From the IMG/VR virus record IMGVR_UViG_3300020166_000003, positions 1 through 50,477 of that record: a stretch of 50,477 bases of DNA; one strand, 5' to 3'. Under the pieces are notes generated by a model. The model was not told the DNA's origin. It saw only the letters and a program-made list of their open reading frames with translations, and ran no database searches. This document shows positions 49,824 to 50,477 of this stretch, in pieces. Position numbers and translations under genes: made by a program. Source of the DNA: a virus. The number at the start of each line of letters is the position of its first letter. The first letter of the stretch is position 1.

Positions 49824-50080
49824 TGACTATAACGAGAGAGCAGCTAAAGGCTCTAGACTTTAGAGAAGTAGAACCCGACTATGAAGTTACAAGGGAGGGT
49901 AGGTATTTTGTAGCAGACACAGGTGTGCTATTCAATTATAAATTGTATGTGTTGGCAGGAGGAAGGATCTATAGGGCGCAGACCTCAGTACTTAATCGGA
50001 AAGGGTACAGCCTAGATAGCTTTATGCAGCGCGTACACAAAGACGTTAAAAAACCATTAAACATTCAGGAGAAAATGTAA
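49823..50080 (+). CDS. Small hypothetical protein, 85 aa
   Basis: The protein begins MTITREQLKALDFREVEPDY and contains YFVADTGVLFNYKLYVLAGG, similar in layout to the gene before it. It is separated from the reductase start by nothing: the reductase ATG follows its stop. It is cotranscribed with the reductase. Function is unknown. Confidence 0.65.
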   Translation: MTITREQLKALDFREVEPDYEVTREGRYFVADTGVLFNYKLYVLAGGRIYRAQTSVLNRKGYSLDSFMQRVHKDVKKPLNIQEKM

Positions 50081-50477
50081 ATGAACCCATATCAAACATA
50101 CATAGCTAAGAGTAGGTACTCAAAATATTTGGCAGGCGAGAACCGTAGAGAAGATTATGACGAGACAGTAGATCGCTGGCTCAATTTCTTTAAGGACAAG
50201 GTAGAAGATGATAGCGTATTTGAGGGGTTAAGAACCTCCATGCTGTCTATGGACACTATGCCCTCTATGCGTTGTTTTATGACAGCAGGGGAGGCGTTAC
50301 GCAAGTCTAACGTGGCAGGATACAACTGTTCTTATCTTCCTGTTGATCATCCTAGAGCCTTTGACGAGCTAATGTACATACTTATGAACGGGACAGGCGT
50401 GGGCTTTAGCGTCGAACGTCAGTATGTAGACAAGTTACCTGAGATAGCTGATGAGTTCTTTGACACCGACACAGTGA
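50081..50477 (+). CDS. nrdJ: Class II ribonucleotide reductase, 5' part
   Basis: This is the first part of the reductase that continues at position 1. The start ATG follows directly after the preceding stop. The N-terminus reads MNPYQTYIAKSRYSKYLAGE, with MDTMPSMRCFMTAGEAL and then AGYNCSYLP carrying the first redox cysteine (residue 83). Bases 50351-50477 duplicate 1-127, so residues from 91 onward are shown twice in this linear view. Confidence 0.92.
   Translation, partial: MNPYQTYIAKSRYSKYLAGENRREDYDETVDRWLNFFKDKVEDDSVFEGLRTSMLSMDTMPSMRCFMTAGEALRKSNVAGYNCSYLPVDHPRAFDELMYILMNGTGVGFSVERQYVDKLPEIADEFFDTDTV
50351..50477. repeat. Terminal redundancy of the contig, right copy
   Basis: Identical to bases 1-127. 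It is the overlap at which the contig closes into a circle. It lies inside the reductase coding sequence, an unlikely place for a packaging terminus. Confidence 0.95.

Noticed and set aside
32459-50350. T7-type single-subunit RNA polymerase
   Set aside because: No reading frame of suitable length or motifs exists. Promoters look like host sigma70 sites.

Overview
The window is one complete genome of a tailed double-stranded DNA phage, probably a marine podovirus, with a circular-mapping length of about 50,350 bp. The last 127 bases repeat the first 127 exactly, so the ribonucleotide reductase gene runs across the contig ends. The short-tail assignment rests on the gene set: portal, adaptor, nozzle, fibres and ejection-type proteins, with no tail tube, sheath or tape measure. 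I see no integrase, no repressor-type lysogeny module and no phage RNA polymerase. Transcription should therefore use the host sigma70 enzyme, and several near-perfect TTGACA/TATAAT promoters fit that. The host cannot be named from the sequence. A B12-dependent reductase in a podovirus recalls the Cobavirus group of marine phages, but this is only an analogy.

Layout. Two divergent consensus promoters near 32.5 kb split the genome. Leftward (minus strand, 32458 to 2238) is the virion and lysis operon. It starts with terminase small and large subunits, portal, a small portal-distal protein, scaffold and major capsid protein. An intrinsic terminator follows at 25.08 kb. Next come adaptor, nozzle, two related tail fibres, a run of small membrane proteins with an i-spanin/o-spanin pair, a membrane-anchored protein resembling nucleoside hydrolases, and a helix-turn-helix protein. 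The operon ends with six large or cationic putative ejection proteins. The last one joins an ADP-ribosyltransferase-like domain to a lysozyme-like domain. A second intrinsic terminator closes the operon at 2.15 kb.

Rightward (plus strand, 32534 through the contig end to 2251) are the early and replication genes. A non-coding leader of about 0.7 kb is followed by a series of small early genes. Most of these have their own TTGACA promoter, and four promoters carry a shared start-site and hairpin element. Two of the early genes are paralogues, one with a histone-H1-like Lys/Ala/Pro tail.

The most striking block is 37241-40430: a small beta-grasp ubiquitin-like protein, a 427-residue protein with an E2-like HPHI...CLG signature, a ThiF/E1-like adenylating enzyme, and a JAB/JAMM metallopeptidase. 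They lie in order behind one promoter. This looks like a compact phage-encoded ubiquitin-like conjugation and deconjugation system.

Downstream are nucleotide-pool and DNA genes: a dNTP phosphohydrolase-type protein, a metallophosphoesterase, a T7 gp2.5-like single-strand binding protein, primase-helicase, a family A DNA polymerase with Tyr at the 762 position, an HD phosphohydrolase, a GIY-YIG nuclease, a RecB-like exonuclease, a T7-like endonuclease I and the class II ribonucleotide reductase. A shortened tRNA-Trp-like gene sits among them.

A second unusual feature is an array of ten QLDLF-like pentapeptides, mostly spaced exactly 19 residues apart, in the 1350-residue putative ejection protein. 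QLDLF is the consensus for binding the bacterial sliding clamp.
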